From: Viridothelium virens
Taxonomy: Eukaryota; Ascomycota; Dothideomycetes; Trypetheliales; Trypetheliaceae
Direction of reading: 5' to 3'
NCBI GenBank assembly: GCA_010094025.1
Contig: ML991830.1
Span: 122,429-186,428, forward strand
Length of the DNA stretch: 64,000 nucleotides
Shown here: positions 1-12,029 of the stretch, one piece after another
How positions within the stretch are numbered: the stretch's first letter is position 1
Layout: every line of letters begins with the position of its first letter
Notes under the pieces: model-generated
The model's database searches: none
What the model was told of the DNA's origin: nothing
What the model saw: only the letters and a program-made list of their open reading frames with translations
Program-made: the position numbers and the translations under genes

Positions 1-1
1 T

Positions 2-1321
2 GCCGCAATCCGACACCGACATCTTCCCTGGTTTCTCCACTTTAGCTCCTCCCTCCTCTGGGCTCTTACCGCAACCATTCTCCTTCTGGCGTTTCTGATC
101 GTCTCCTTCGTCAACCGCGGCGTTCTCGCCGGCTTCTTGCCCGATGTTCCAGTAGGCGCCAACTCTGCCGGCTTTTCAGCTCCAAATTTTCTCTTCAGCT
201 TCATTCCCGCAGTGTTGGGAATGCTCTGCTTTCTCTTGTGGCTCCCAATCGACCTCAGCTTGCGACGACTCCAACCCTACGCCGAACTCGCCAAGGCGGA
301 CGGTGCAACTGCAGATAAAAGCCTGTTGCTCGACTATCCGGCAAATCTCCCTTTCCTTTGCACTCTACACGCCCTCATAAATCGTCACTGGCGCGTTGCA
401 GCACTCAGTTTCATCACCCTTCTCGCAGCCATCGTTCCAATCCTCGCCGGCGGCGTCTTCTGGGCTCAATTCTACACCAACACGCAGTCCATTCGGGTCA
501 CCGCCGAGGCAAAGGGTTATTATCCTCTCTGCGTCTTTCTTGCGATCTACGCCGCAGGCTACTGGCTTTCCTTCGCAGGACGCAATCGCAGTCTTCCGCA
601 CGAGAGCAAGACCGTTGCGGAGCTGATCAGCTGGGTCTACATGAGCCGCATCCTCACCGACGAAGCCTTCTCAGGCGTGCGCACCAAGACGGAACTCGTC
701 ACTCGCCTGCTCAGCGTCCCCGTCGCTGAGCGCGGTAGCATCCCTCCAGCTCCTGCCCCGGATGCTCGCCTGTCCACAGCTGCCGGATCAGCAGCAGTCC
801 CGCCTCGAATCGATACCCAGCCCCCTTCCGAAACAGGCGCTACCTCCAGCGCTGCCGCGCCCCCGCACCTCGCCTTCGACACCACAGGCTCGCACGAGCA
901 AGACTACTACGACGCCGAAGCCTCGACCTCTCATGGCCGCGCCAGTTTGCAGCCACCTCCCCACCCTCATGTCGGGCCCTCGACCTCCACCTTCGAGTCT
1001 GACTCCACAGGCACGGGGCGAGTGCCGACGTCCGGGATTGCTGCCACGCTCTCGCGCTTCAACGCCAGCGTGCTCTCGCTCGCCAGTCGAGTTGGGCGAG
1101 TGCGGGCGCGGCATCCCAACCTGATGGTGGAGGAGAAAGGGAAGGTGGGGCTGCTGCCGAGGTATGCGTTTGGGATATACAAGGGTAGGGACGGGAGGGA
1201 GCATCTAGGGATCGAGCGGGTCGGACGGGTCGGTGTGCCGGGGGTGGTGGTGTTGAGTGGGCATGGGGATGAGGAGGAAGGGATAGGGAGGCGGAGTTGG
1301 ATGAGTAGGAAGAGTGGGTGA
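2..1321 (+). CDS. DUF3433-type fungal multi-pass membrane protein, 3' part
   Basis: The reading frame is open to the left edge, so the gene starts outside the window and its 5' end is missing. About 440 codons are visible. Hydrophobic segments occur near the start (ALTATILLLAFLIVSFV), then around FLFSFIPAVLGMLCFLLWLP, LSFITLLAAIVPILAGGVFW and YPLCVFLAIYAAGYWLSF. These are followed by a long serine/proline-rich, probably cytosolic tail ending at 1321. The order (hydrophobic pair, charged loop with LRRLQPYAELA, further hydrophobic segments) is what I know from fungal DUF3433-domain proteins, whose biochemical role is unknown. Location in a membrane is inferred. The gene converges on the helicase at 1865-3941. 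I am sure this is coding and moderately sure of the family. Confidence 0.75.
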   Translation, partial: AAIRHRHLPWFLHFSSSLLWALTATILLLAFLIVSFVNRGVLAGFLPDVPVGANSAGFSAPNFLFSFIPAVLGMLCFLLWLPIDLSLRRLQPYAELAKADGATADKSLLLDYPANLPFLCTLHALINRHWRVAALSFITLLAAIVPILAGGVFWAQFYTNTQSIRVTAEAKGYYPLCVFLAIYAAGYWLSFAGRNRSLPHESKTVAELISWVYMSRILTDEAFSGVRTKTELVTRLLSVPVAERGSIPPAPAPDARLSTAAGSAAVPPRIDTQPPSETGATSSAAAPPHLAFDTTGSHEQDYYDAEASTSHGRASLQPPPHPHVGPSTSTFESDSTGTGRVPTSGIAATLSRFNASVLSLASRVGRVRARHPNLMVEEKGKVGLLPRYAFGIYKGRDGREHLGIERVGRVGVPGVVVLSGHGDEEEGIGRRSWMSRKSG

Positions 1322-1864
1322 AATGTGATAGGGGATGGAGTAGCAGGGGGAAACGAGGGAAACGAAAGATTTATTCATGGACGATTGATGATGATGAAGA
1401 CGGAATTCAGAATGAGGAAACGAAAAAAAGGCGATGGCGATGATGATTTTTTTACTATTATCTCTGTAATATAATCCGCGGACACGCATAGAGGGATAAG
1501 ATGGACAATCTCTTGACGGCTCGGGAATGGGATCTGACACGGGCAATACGGACAAAGGATAGAATAGACAGCTGTAGATATTAATGTCTTAGGGAGCAAT
1601 TCCTAGTATTATACAACCAAAATTGGCGCAACTCCGTAGTCGAGATTTTGCACTCTGTGGCGTAGGATGCATTTCTAATCTGAGCTTGGAAAGCGATGAA
1701 ACTGCATGGAGCAAATGTGATTCATCCTTATCTACCTATCTAGCTGTTTCGAAAAGTTCCATAACCGTGTTTCCATGCCACAACCCGCTGTGAGCCATCG
1801 CCATCATTACCGATCCCCCTCGATGAGCGAGCCACTATCTTACATCCTGTGAAATCTCCGCTGT
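1322..1864. other. Intergenic, between convergent genes
   Basis: This stretch lies between the 3' ends of two convergent genes and probably holds both 3' UTRs. I see no convincing gene, RNA gene or repeat in it. Confidence 0.6.
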
Positions 1865-3941
1865 CTACCAGGCACCTCCCAAATCAGCTCCACCGGCTTC
1901 CTCGTCCTCTCCATTTCCGTCAGCCTTCCAACCATCATTCCCATTGGACCCAGAATCACCTCCGAAGCCAGCGCCGGCATCAGCACTGGCATTGGGACCG
2001 GCGTCAGCACTTGGCAGGCCTTCAGGGGATTCCTTGTCATCATCGTTGTCGTCGTGCTCGAAGATGAGTTCTCCCTCCGGCATCTTGCTCTGCAAAAAGT
2101 CGGGAATTTGCTGATGGCATTCCACCAAGATCTTGGTAAGTTCGTCACCGATGTCGTCATTACGATCGTTGTAGAAGGAGGTCGCCATGCCACGATTGCC
2201 GATACGAGCAGTGCGGCCGATGCGGTGAACGTATTCGTCAATACCACCATGCATTGCAGAAGGCATGTCGTAATTGACAACGTGCATGACATGGGCAATG
2301 TCTATACCTCGAGCAGAGACGCCGGTGGTGACCATGATTGGCGTATTGCCGAGACGGAAGTTGCGACTGTTCCTTTGTTAGCGTTTGGTCCGATTACTGA
2401 AGAGGGTCAGACATACAGTGCATCTTCGCGCTCACGTTGCGTCCGATCCGAGTGCATCGAGGTGGAGGGCAAACCAGAATTGTAGAGGAAGTCATCCAAC
2501 AAGTCTGCCATCCGACGACTATTGACGAATATCAAGGTACGAGCAGGAGGTAAAGTATAAAGAAGGTCTTTTAGAGCACCCTGTTTCAAATTGTCCTCTA
2601 CCCAGACGACGCGCTGTTGAATGAAGCGGTGAGTAGATCCAGCACGACCAACGCGAAGACGAACATAATCGGTGGACATATATTCGTTGGCGAGGATACG
2701 GGCATTTTTAGGGAAGGTTGCAGAGAACATCAAGAACGAATGGTCCTCGTTTGCGTTGGATTCTGGTATAATTAGTCGATTTCGTGACTGCAAGGCTCCC
2801 CGGCCAAGACTCACCTCCACTTGCCATAATCCTGCCTAGAGATTCTTCCCAGTCATCCTGCACCAATTCGTCCGCCTCGTCAATGACGGTATACCTGAAT
2901 GAAGTTAGTTCAAACTTCAGGAGGGCTGCCTAGGTGCACATACTTGAGCCTGTCGAGAGCGATGACGCGAGGTTGATTCATTAAGTCTACCAGGCGGCCT
3001 GGAGTTGCCACTAGAAGATCACAGCCTTTAAATAAGTCCTCTCGCTGAGGGCCAGTTGGAGCTCCACCGTAGATGCAGCAAGGGCGAAGCATGGTTCTGT
3101 AGCAAAGCTTGCGAGCCTCGTCGAAGATCTGGAGAGCGAGCTCACGGCTAGGGGCGATCACTAGCACAAGAGGCTCAGCTCGAACGCCACTGTTCTTAAT
3201 GTCCATATGAGCGCTGGACGGAGGGCGAGGGGCCGCCAATTTCTTCCATTTTCCCATTAATTTGGAGAGGATGGGAATGAGATAGGCGGCTGTCTTGCCA
3301 GATCCTGGGATTTGTTAGCTCGATATGACTATGAATTGAGCTGATCGTGGTTCAACGCACCAGTTTGAGCGCATGCAATGACGTCTTTACCCTCGATCAC
3401 GGCTGGGATAACATACGACTGCACCGGAGTGGGCGCATCGTATTCGAGCAGGCGAGTGATAGTGTCTAACACGACAGGGTGAAGACCAGCATCCTTAAAC
3501 TAAGAAGAAGTCAGTCATAAACAAAGAGCGACAACGACACAGGCTTATACCTACCTCCTTGATAGGATTGACTTTGACTTCGGAAACTTGCGTGACCTCG
3601 ACCAAGAGTTGTGAAAAGTTTTCCCCGCCCTTCACTGCGAACTCACGCTGGAAAAGGATCTTCTCAAGCTCAGCATGTACTGGAGGAACATCACCAAACT
3701 CTCCGTCCCACTCGTAACGAGGCGCGTTGGAGGCCCAGGCATGGCTCTCGTCAGCAGCGCCTGTCCCCCCACTAGGCTTATTCATGTATTTCTCGTAGTC
3801 ATATGCCTTTCGTCCAACCCATTCTTTCTTTGGCTTGGTTGGTCCAGCGGGCTGATTAGCTGCTGCTGTGTCGTTGGGAAGAGAAGTTTTGCCAAGGGCG
3901 TTGGTCATTTCCTCAACGACAGTCTGCAAAGTATCGGACAT
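1865..3941 (-). CDS. DED1/DDX3-like DEAD-box RNA helicase
   Basis: ATP-dependent RNA helicase, 604 aa when five introns are removed (3500-3554, 3305-3360, 2895-2943, 2763-2814, 2367-2416; all GT..AG and frame-consistent). The helicase motifs are all present in order: Q motif (PTPVQ), motif I AQTGSGKT near residues 173-180, Ia PSREL, GG, TPGR, DEAD within VIDEADELV, SAT, then ARGID and HRIGRTAR. The C-terminal FYNDRND and a following VECHQQIPDFL-like stretch match the Ded1/DDX3 branch. The N-terminus (EWVGRKAYDYEKYM) differs from canonical Ded1 and the tail is acidic and glycine-rich rather than RGG. It may therefore be the second, DED1-paralogous helicase of moulds, and whether it acts in translation initiation is inference. 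The start is the first ATG of the frame. Confidence 0.9.
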
Positions 3942-6383
3942 CTTGGCGGATTTAAACGCAGAAATTTGGGGAAGCTAGTTCAAATGACGTCAGCTGTGAA
4001 GTGAAATGAGGTGAACTGTCAGTGAAACGCGTTCTCGATGGTGTCAATAGCTCCGAGAGACTATGTAGTAAGGCAGAGGACGCGAAGAGATCGGTGCAGC
4101 ATTCAACCGAAAATGAGTAGCACGCTTACTGAGACCACAGAGGACCACCAGCCGTGAAATGTTCAGTTTTGGAGTTGAAGTGGTTTGAAGGAAGGTTGAC
4201 GCGCTAAATAAAGCGCTGGTCAAAGGCTTCAAAGCGTGCAGTGGAGCAGAGGAGTTTACAGAAGGCAGTGGAGGAACCTACATTAGATAGCGAGACAAGT
4301 GCTGCCAACGACGCGTTGTACCACCGCGGTAGAGAGAGGTTGAAGGTGGAAATGTTGTGAGGCTGAAGTGGGACCCGGCTTTATCCGTGAGGTCTCCCGT
4401 TCAAGGTAGCTCTAGCAGCAAAGACTGCTCACGTGTTTCGAGTACTCGGTGCAAGCTTGACTGCACCGTACCAGACTTACGACGAGCTGTGAAGGAGGAG
4501 AAGGAATCGGGATCTAGCTGTGGCTCTCCTCAACTTCGATGAGACCTAGAGACGAGAGGCAGAAGTTGAGGAAGATGGTAGTCGAGGGGATCAGGCAGGA
4601 GCGTCGCAGAAGAGGAGGCGCTTTCCAGATCAAGTGAGGTTTTGCTGTCATGTGTACGTCATGGTCCATGCAGCCGCGCACTGGCGGCAAAGTTAGAAGT
4701 CGCGTATCACGACTGAGCCAAGGCCAAATCTGTTAGTTAGTATCAACCTCAACCCAGCGGGCATGAGTTATCCCCAACAGCTCTCTCCCACGCACATGAT
4801 GCTTTGGAAACTCAGGCAATATACTACTCCTCGGAGCGAAAAGTCAACGTTATCACCGCGTTAAATGGCCTCGAGAGAAGGATGATCCAATTCCGAGCAA
4901 TGAGGGTTCGATGCTGATGGTCCTGTTCGAGTATTGCTATTCTGTAAAGCAGTCAACGACCGTTCAGCAGGGCGATAATACAGCGAAAACAATTTCGATG
5001 ATGGTCATCAGCCTTCCTGTTTCTTCTGTTCTTACATACTCCATTCGCAAGATATCCTGTGATCCATTCGCACATTTTCAGGCAATCCTGCGTATGAACA
5101 GGGCTGGACCTAGAAATGGCTGAGCTGAACGAAGTTTATCATTTGCTAGTCCCATGGTAGAAGGACTTCATCCATTACACCACAGACGACCGGAAGACCG
5201 TGGCAACGGCAGCATCGACAACAACATCGTTTCTAGCGTTACCTTCAGAGACAGGCAATTCGCCATCGGTGTCCCGAGCCCTACCTCCTGTTAGAACACA
5301 TGTCCAAGACGAGATTGAAGGTAATGGAACGAGCTATGTATTGGCGTGATGAAAAACCGTAATCGCCTACACTTACGTCCACATAGGAGCTTCTACACTC
5401 AACACCAGAGCCTAGGTACTTGCTAATTCAAAATCTGACGATCAGAAAGCCAGCTGACCGATATCTCAGCTAGTGTGAGAGGCAAGCCATTGAGCTTCTC
5501 TTCACTAGAGATCCGGTGTCGATAGTGATTTGAGGGTCGCTTTCTGTCATTTTGAGAACTCATCGAAATGCAGGTGGTTGTCGATAGATATTTTCAACAT
5601 TGAAATAATTGGTGAGAGTTGTCAGACTTCTTGCTGATCCGGCAAAGAGGGGGTGTCGGTGGGTCGAGGGGCGAATTGGCCAGCAAATAAGGCGGCGATC
5701 ATCACCCAAGTAGATCCAAATAACGGAGTGCTTGGAGATGAGCATCGCTATCACTGAATGAAGTCACAAGGATCATATTGGGAAAGAGGAAAACCACCTG
5801 GCTGATCGAGATACTTTCAGAAAAGCATAGTTGCCGACGCTCATGGTCCTTCAAGAGCTTAGGATATGTAGGATGGCCGCCGGTCGCACTGCGAGTTTGC
5901 TGTCCGACACTGGAGACCTCCACATAACCCACTTCGAGACCGATTAATCCACAGATCCGGTGACGGGTGTACGAAGATATGTTGAAGCCCTCTATCAGTC
6001 TTCAACATGCTTCTACTTTCGCTGGCCTGCTTCTCGGTAACTCTGGCTTGAGATGAGGTCCGAACAAGCTTCGGCAGCGAAAATCAGCTAGCGCGAGCCA
6101 CAAACTCGTCGGCGCGCGTTGGTCGTGAGGTGGCGCTGGGCCAACCCCAGCCGGACGTGCCGTGGTGCAGCAGGGCAGGGCTGGAACGTCATAAAACAGG
6201 ATCACCAGATCTCTGTCCAGGCGCGCCGACCTGGTGTGCCTGGCAGCGACTTCTCTCACATCTAAAGGTAGGGAGAAGGTGCCATGCACCGCATTTCCGC
6301 TTCACGACTTTGACACGGGAGCGTTACCTCCGTCACCATCGATATTCCTATCTTGTACCCGTCCCTAGAACAGCCCTTCTGTC
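3942..6383. other. Long intergenic region with divergent promoters
   Basis: This 2.4 kb stretch separates the 5' end of the helicase from the potassium channel gene and must contain both promoters. Only short, unrecognised ORFs occur, for example a 76-codon minus-strand ORF at 5702-5932. Nothing in it has family resemblance or a plausible spliced extension that I can find. Confidence 0.5.
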
Positions 6384-8615
6384 ATGAATGATCCTGGTCT
6401 TGACGGGCCTGTAAAAGAGGCTGCAGAAGCCAACGAAAATGGCTACGGGAACCAGTTCGATTCTATCAATCAGGAAGATCAGCATTTCCTAGACCCAAGG
6501 TGCGCCCAGAAAATGCTTATAGGTCTACAATCTTCACTCTAACATTCTTAGTCGATGGTGGTTTGCGTCCACTGCATGTCCTCTCATCGCGGGCACGTTC
6601 GGCCCCATCGCTAATGCTCTTAGCATCTGTGCGCTCGTGGAAAATTGGAGAGTCTATATTCCACCAGGAAGCTCTGAAGGATATGGCGTGGATATACGTG
6701 ATCCTGCTTGGTGCGAGAATACCCTCGCCGTTGTTGATTGCTCAACACACATGATTTACATGATGATAGGCTTATTGCCATTAATGCCATCTCTCTGGCG
6801 GCTGCACTGGTAGCAAACTTCACCCTTCTACTCAACATGGCTCAACGAGTCCGGTTTGAGATCGCCCAGCCCATCACCATCGTTGGCTTCTTCCTCTCTG
6901 GACTTCTTCTGATCGCACTTCTGATTGCTTCCTCGACAGATGCCTTCCGACTGCAACCACCGTCGCAACATGCTCTCACGCAAGCCTTCTATTACGCAAT
7001 CATGGCAGCCATAAATTACATGGGCGTGACATTTGTAATGTGTATTACTGTCTATGGCGCCCGTGCAGGAAAGTACAGGACAGGATTCAGACTTACGCCA
7101 CCTCAAAGGACGCTTATGCTTCAAACAATATTCTTCCTAGTATATCTTCTGCTTGGTGCTTTGGTCTACTCGTATGTTGAAAACTGGGGTTTCCTTGATG
7201 CCGTGTTCTGGGCCGACTTCACATTACTTACCGTTGGGATTGGGGACAATTTTGTCCCTTTGACCCACACAGGAAGATCTCTACTCTTTCCGTATGCTAT
7301 CGGTGGCATCGTCATGCTCGGTCTTGTTGTCGGATCCATTCGTTCGCTCGTCTTAGAAAGAGGCAAGCAGAAGATGCAAGCGCGCATGACAGAGAAGAAA
7401 AGAGAGCACGCCTTACGGAGTGTCGATCTCGAAAATCAAACCATCAGAATTGATTGGTTCCATGCTCTGACATTCTCTAAGAAAGGAAAAACAGAATCGG
7501 AACTGAGGGAACAAGAGTTCAAAGTCATGCGAAAGATCCAGTACAGCGCCGAGTCCCGACGCAGGTGGATGTCTCTCGGAATTTCTCTGACCGCGGCCTT
7601 TACCCTTTGGTTTGTCGGTGCCGTTGTCTTCTGGAAGTCGGAGAGGCCTCAGCAATGGAGCTACTTTGTCTCCTTATATTTTGCATACACATCTTTGTTG
7701 ACCATTGGGTATGGAGATTTCATTCCAATGAGCAACGCCGGGAAAGCGTTTTTCGTCTACTGGTCTCTTTTGGCCGTACCTACTTTGACTATCCTAATTA
7801 GTAATATGGGTGACACGGTTGTCAAAGGCTTCAGTCAAGCGTCGGATTGGCTCGGTGCTGTCACCGTCCTCCCCGAAGATAACGGATTCAAAGCAACTTT
7901 CAAGTCTTCCATTGCCAAAATCGTCCAATTCAGAGTCTTCAGAAATGTCGACATTACCATCGATGGCCGCGCTGCCTCCGGCGACCCATCCGCTCAAGAA
8001 GAAAAGGCCCTTCGCCGCCAATGCAACACTGCTGAGATCATCTCGGACAAGATTGCCAAGCACCTCGAAAGCGAAGAGCTGAAGGAAGCCGCTCGTGCTG
8101 AGTCCCACGGTGACCTTCTGGACCGCGACATCCACTTCTACCACTTCGTCCTTGCCAAGGAGATTCGGCACCTAATGCAGGACCTGCAGGTCTCCCCACC
8201 CAAAGAATACTCGTACGGTGAGTGGGCGTACTACCTCAAGCTGATGGGGCAGGACGAGAACGACCCGAGCTTGCATCGCGCACCGCGGGCGCAGGTGGAG
8301 CGGACAGAGGGAGTGGCGGAGGCCCAGCTGGTGCCGGACCCGGACGCGCATGGTGGTATGCGAATGAAGCCTTGGTCGTGGTTGGGGAACAGAAGCCCGC
8401 TAATGGGGGATAAGGTGGAGGCGCAATGGATTTTAGAGCGGTTGAGCGCGACGCTCGAGCATGAGCTGAAGCGGATGCGGAGCCGAGATGAGAGAGTACG
8501 CCGGAGGCCGCCGCCAATCTCGATGTCGGATCTGGTGCAAGGGCCGGAGAGGTTGAGTAGTGGGGAATCGCCACCGGGAGAAGAGGCGGCAAGAGTGCGT
8601 GAAAAACATGAGTAA
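6384..8615 (+). CDS. TOK1-type two-pore outward-rectifier K+ channel
   Basis: Predicted plasma-membrane potassium channel of 706 aa with the fungal 8-TM, two-pore TOK architecture. Three exons: 6384-6499, 6552-6710 and 6770-8615. The intron junctions restore family motifs (SRWWFAST followed by CPLIAGTFGP; DPAW joined to LIAINA). Pore 1 carries TLLTVGIGD at about residues 243-251 and pore 2 carries TIGYGD at about 403-408. The first filter reads GIG rather than the GYG/GLG seen in many channels; GIG is within the range I would expect for P1. A long charged C-terminal cytosolic tail follows the last membrane segment. Known family role: K+ efflux on depolarisation and membrane potential control. 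No frame damage is seen. Confidence 0.93.
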
Positions 8616-9244
8616 CGCAAACGACTGTTCTAAATCTCAATGCACCTGTACAAATCTTGGATACGTTGGATGGTCGTTGTCTCAATCTTTAGGATACCCT
8701 GCTTTGCATGAAGTTGCATTTGATTGTTCTCCTTTCCCTTCTAGTTGCCGAGCACGTTGGACAGTCATTGGCCATTTCCGTTCTCGCACCTCCGGCAAGT
8801 CAAGGGACTCAGTTGCTTCGTTTGCAGATATTGTTTGCTGAGCTTCTCCAGTAGATATAAGCATGCGACTTGCAGCATTCCCCCGACGACTTCGATCGTG
8901 ACTTTGGCATTCACCATTCATACCACACGACTTTCTTGATCAGGAAATCCGACTGCCAGTCGCTGAACCCAGATTCACCTTTTCAATGACCAGAACATGT
9001 TTTGTTGTCAGCTTCCGCTTCCTCATCAAAGCATTTGCTTCTTCTGTCATGGCTCGCCTGATGTGTCAGTCTCGTGGTGTGTATTACCTTGGTACGTATA
9101 TGTCCAATGCATCATATGTATATGTATATAACAACGTCCTCTCTGCTGGGACGCTTGTGAGTCTCGAAATCCTTTTTACAAGCCCGAACTGCCTTGATCC
9201 CAACCTCATTGCGTTCGACTACCTCTAAGAGTCAGCTTGGAGCA
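8616..9244. other. Intergenic
   Basis: Region between two co-directional genes: the 3' UTR of the channel gene and the presumed promoter of the next gene. It has short T-rich and TATATGTATA-like stretches (about 9094-9131). No supported gene. Confidence 0.5.
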
Positions 9245-10675
9245 ATGAACTTCGCCTGTGGCTTCCGTATGCCTTCGAAGAAACGCAAGATAAATCGACG
9301 CAGTCATACAACTCACCATGCCTGGGAGGATGAGTCGCAGGGTCTGAAAGAGCGTCCACGGGCTGGGGTGCCTGCTGTTGCGAATGCAATAGCATCTTCC
9401 GTAGCAGCCTTCAGTCACTGGACAGAGTGGCCAAGACACGAGCAAGATATCCACCCAGCGCATAGGGTCAAGCCGAGCTCATCCATGGCAACTCAGTCAT
9501 CCTTCCAGACGACAAACAGTAGCGACAGCACCGGCGGTACCAGCGCAACCGTCGCAGCTCCATTACTCCCGGAACGCAAGCGCACCGTCCAGTCTCCGGA
9601 ACGAGTCTCGCCTCCACCCGTTCATCCCGCCATCCGGCCGCTACATCGAGGTCGTTCGACCCCAACCCCGACTGCTCGATACATCCCCATCTCGACCATG
9701 TACTCCTCCCCTGGTCTCAAAGTCGGCCAGCCTCTTCCACCTGTCCCTGAGGCCTCCTCTATCACCGATCCTCACTCTACAAGCTTGCCTTACGTGAATC
9801 CTGCCTACGCCGCCTTCCACGCTCGCCGCGAAGGGAAAGCACTTGAGTACGGGGATACGAGCACGGAAATCCTTTGTGAACCAGACGAGGACCAACTGAC
9901 CATCGTCTCTGAATCGGACTTTAATCCAGGAAGTATAATCGTACAGCATCCGTCCAGAGAGGAAGAGCAAGAGCGACGGGTTAGCGTGCTCCGTAGACCA
10001 CCTGGGCCACGTATTGCACGACTTCCTAATCAAGATGTAGACTGGGAAACCCTCCAGATGAAACCTCTCCCTCCATATCCTCTGTCAGCCCGCAATCTCG
10101 CAACTGTTCCATGTGGGGAGCCTCTCATCGCGCCCGCGTTTGATCCGCAAAATCCACCAAAACGTAGCGAGGTAGAAGGCCTTCGTTATTTGAACGAGGA
10201 ATATGCACTCTACTGGGAACAGCCGGATGTCGGAGCGCCAGTGCGGCCACAAAGACGGGCAAGTGTGGAGTGGGGGAAGCGACAAGATCGGTTGAGGAGG
10301 GTGCTTGCCGGAGAACGAGAACAGCGGACACCGCCTGGACGGAGGGTGCGAAGGAGCTGGTCAGATTGGGTACTGGACCGACGATCGCAAGTGGCTGACC
10401 AAATGGTCGAGGAAGAAGATGAGCGCGAGGAGCCCATAATCTTGCAGCCGACTGTATATGTGCCACCGACATCGAAGCAGAAGGGGAAGGCCCCCATTCG
10501 GAGCCGGGAGGAGAGCCTGGCCAGTGAGCCCGACTGGCCGCTGCCGTCGCCATTGCCCCGTATCCCCCCGCCGTCGCCGTTGTTGCCTCCTCCACTAACA
10601 GCACGAAAGAGTCCAGTGGAGGAATTTGAGCGGAGGAAATCAGACTCGAAGGGTTCAAAGTCTGGAGAAGCGTGA
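9245..10675 (+). CDS. Hypothetical proline/serine-rich protein
   Basis: Single uninterrupted frame of 476 codons from the first in-frame ATG at 9245 (a second ATG follows at 9269). The product is hydrophilic, with a basic N-terminus (MPSKKRKINRR, a possible nuclear localisation signal) and no membrane segment. Proline-rich blocks occur near residues 120-170 and again at the C-terminus (LPSPLPRIPPPSPLLPPP), with Arg/Glu-rich stretches between. The central part around LRYLNEEYALYWEQPDVG looks the most ordered. I recognise no domain. Length and the absence of stops make it a likely real gene; the function is unknown. Confidence 0.7.
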   Translation: MNFACGFRMPSKKRKINRRSHTTHHAWEDESQGLKERPRAGVPAVANAIASSVAAFSHWTEWPRHEQDIHPAHRVKPSSSMATQSSFQTTNSSDSTGGTSATVAAPLLPERKRTVQSPERVSPPPVHPAIRPLHRGRSTPTPTARYIPISTMYSSPGLKVGQPLPPVPEASSITDPHSTSLPYVNPAYAAFHARREGKALEYGDTSTEILCEPDEDQLTIVSESDFNPGSIIVQHPSREEEQERRVSVLRRPPGPRIARLPNQDVDWETLQMKPLPPYPLSARNLATVPCGEPLIAPAFDPQNPPKRSEVEGLRYLNEEYALYWEQPDVGAPVRPQRRASVEWGKRQDRLRRVLAGEREQRTPPGRRVRRSWSDWVLDRRSQVADQMVEEEDEREEPIILQPTVYVPPTSKQKGKAPIRSREESLASEPDWPLPSPLPRIPPPSPLLPPPLTARKSPVEEFERRKSDSKGSKSGEA

Positions 10676-12029
10676 ATGATACGAGTATTGAGGCTTTCTA
10701 ACGGCTTCCTTGCTACGGCTACCAGCTGGAGCGGGTTCGAATGTATCGAATTCTTTATGTTCCGTATTTCTTCGCATCTTGTCCGAGCAACGCAAGTACC
10801 TGCAGGATTTTGTCGGGGAATAGAGGTGAGCGTGATACACTAGGTACACAATTCTGAGAGGAGATTTCTGTGTCCCATACACCACTGTGATTAGACTTTT
10901 GTAGAAAATGTAGACTTACCAATTTCAGAGACGATGCTTGCTTATCGTACTTTCGAGGGTGAAAGTTAAACTCGCTCCCTGCAGTCACTTAATACGATAA
11001 GCCGGGTGAGCCAAAGATCGTCGGCACTGTGTAGTCAGTAAGTTCTCTCCATCAATGATTCCTTGATCCTCCCCAAGTAAACCCCATACATCGCGCCTTG
11101 AAATTGATTTTTCACGGTGATCAGACCACAGTAATCCCCTGCGTGAGTATCTGAAAATACTCTCTGAAGGCTGAAGCCCTGACTGCAGCTTTCTGACATA
11201 GGAGATAAGCGAGAACTCGATGCGGCGATCATAACATAACTTGGTCGACTTTCAACGGGACTGCACTTCCACCATCAATCTGCATTATATGATTAGCTAG
11301 GCTGCTCAGCATATTCAGATTGGCGCTCAGCCGGAGGGATAAGGCCGTGAGGACGTCTCTCAATACATTAGACGATCAGGATCCCCTCTCAATTAGCTTA
11401 AATTTCTTCGGTCTTGTGAGAATCTTCTTGAAGGCCCCAGCTATGATCTACCCTAGCCGTCAGGTGGACCGTGTAGGGGCAGGGGGATTCCTTTGCTGTA
11501 TGATAAGTGTCTTGGAAAAGAAAACAGATATTTTCAGTACTGACGCGTTTCGAGAAATATACAAAAGAATCTTCCACAAGCAGTCTCATACGTGTTTTAT
11601 CCTCGATTCCTGCAACCAAGTCACGCGTGTGAAGTGGCTTGAGACATCAAAAACTTCGGGGACCTTTTGCACGGGCCGAGAGTGCGTGTCAAATCATAGT
11701 ATACAGCGCTAGGAAGGATAGACAAAGTAAGTCTTCTGCTGTGAGCAAATGTCCCTGGATCTTCAGGACATTAACCTGAGTTGAACGCCTTATTTCCAGA
11801 ACAAGGAGTGGATCTTGGACGGTTCTTCTAGTTCCTATATCAGGAACAGTTCATACATAACGCATTCTCCTTTCTGCTACGATGGACGTTATCCCGAGGA
11901 TCTTCGTCTGAGAGTTATTTCTCCTGGAGACAATCTCCAGTAAATTTGAGGACCTTTGAAGTTTCTTCTTCTCATTCATATTCCACACATGCAGGATACC
12001 GATCTTCTCGAAGGCGATTAAGGGAAGTT
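10676..12029. other. Intergenic
   Basis: About 1.35 kb with only short unrecognised ORFs on both strands, such as a 130-codon ORF at 11320-11712 of unconvincing composition. I see no RNA gene or repeat. Confidence 0.5.

Noticed and set aside
5130-5205. tRNA-like string on the minus strand (TGTGGTGTAATGGAT...)
   Set aside because: Only the D-arm-like start is present; there is no T-loop GTTCRANYC and no acceptor pairing, so it is not a tRNA.
5702-5932. 76-codon minus-strand ORF
   Set aside because: No recognisable domain and no supporting exons.
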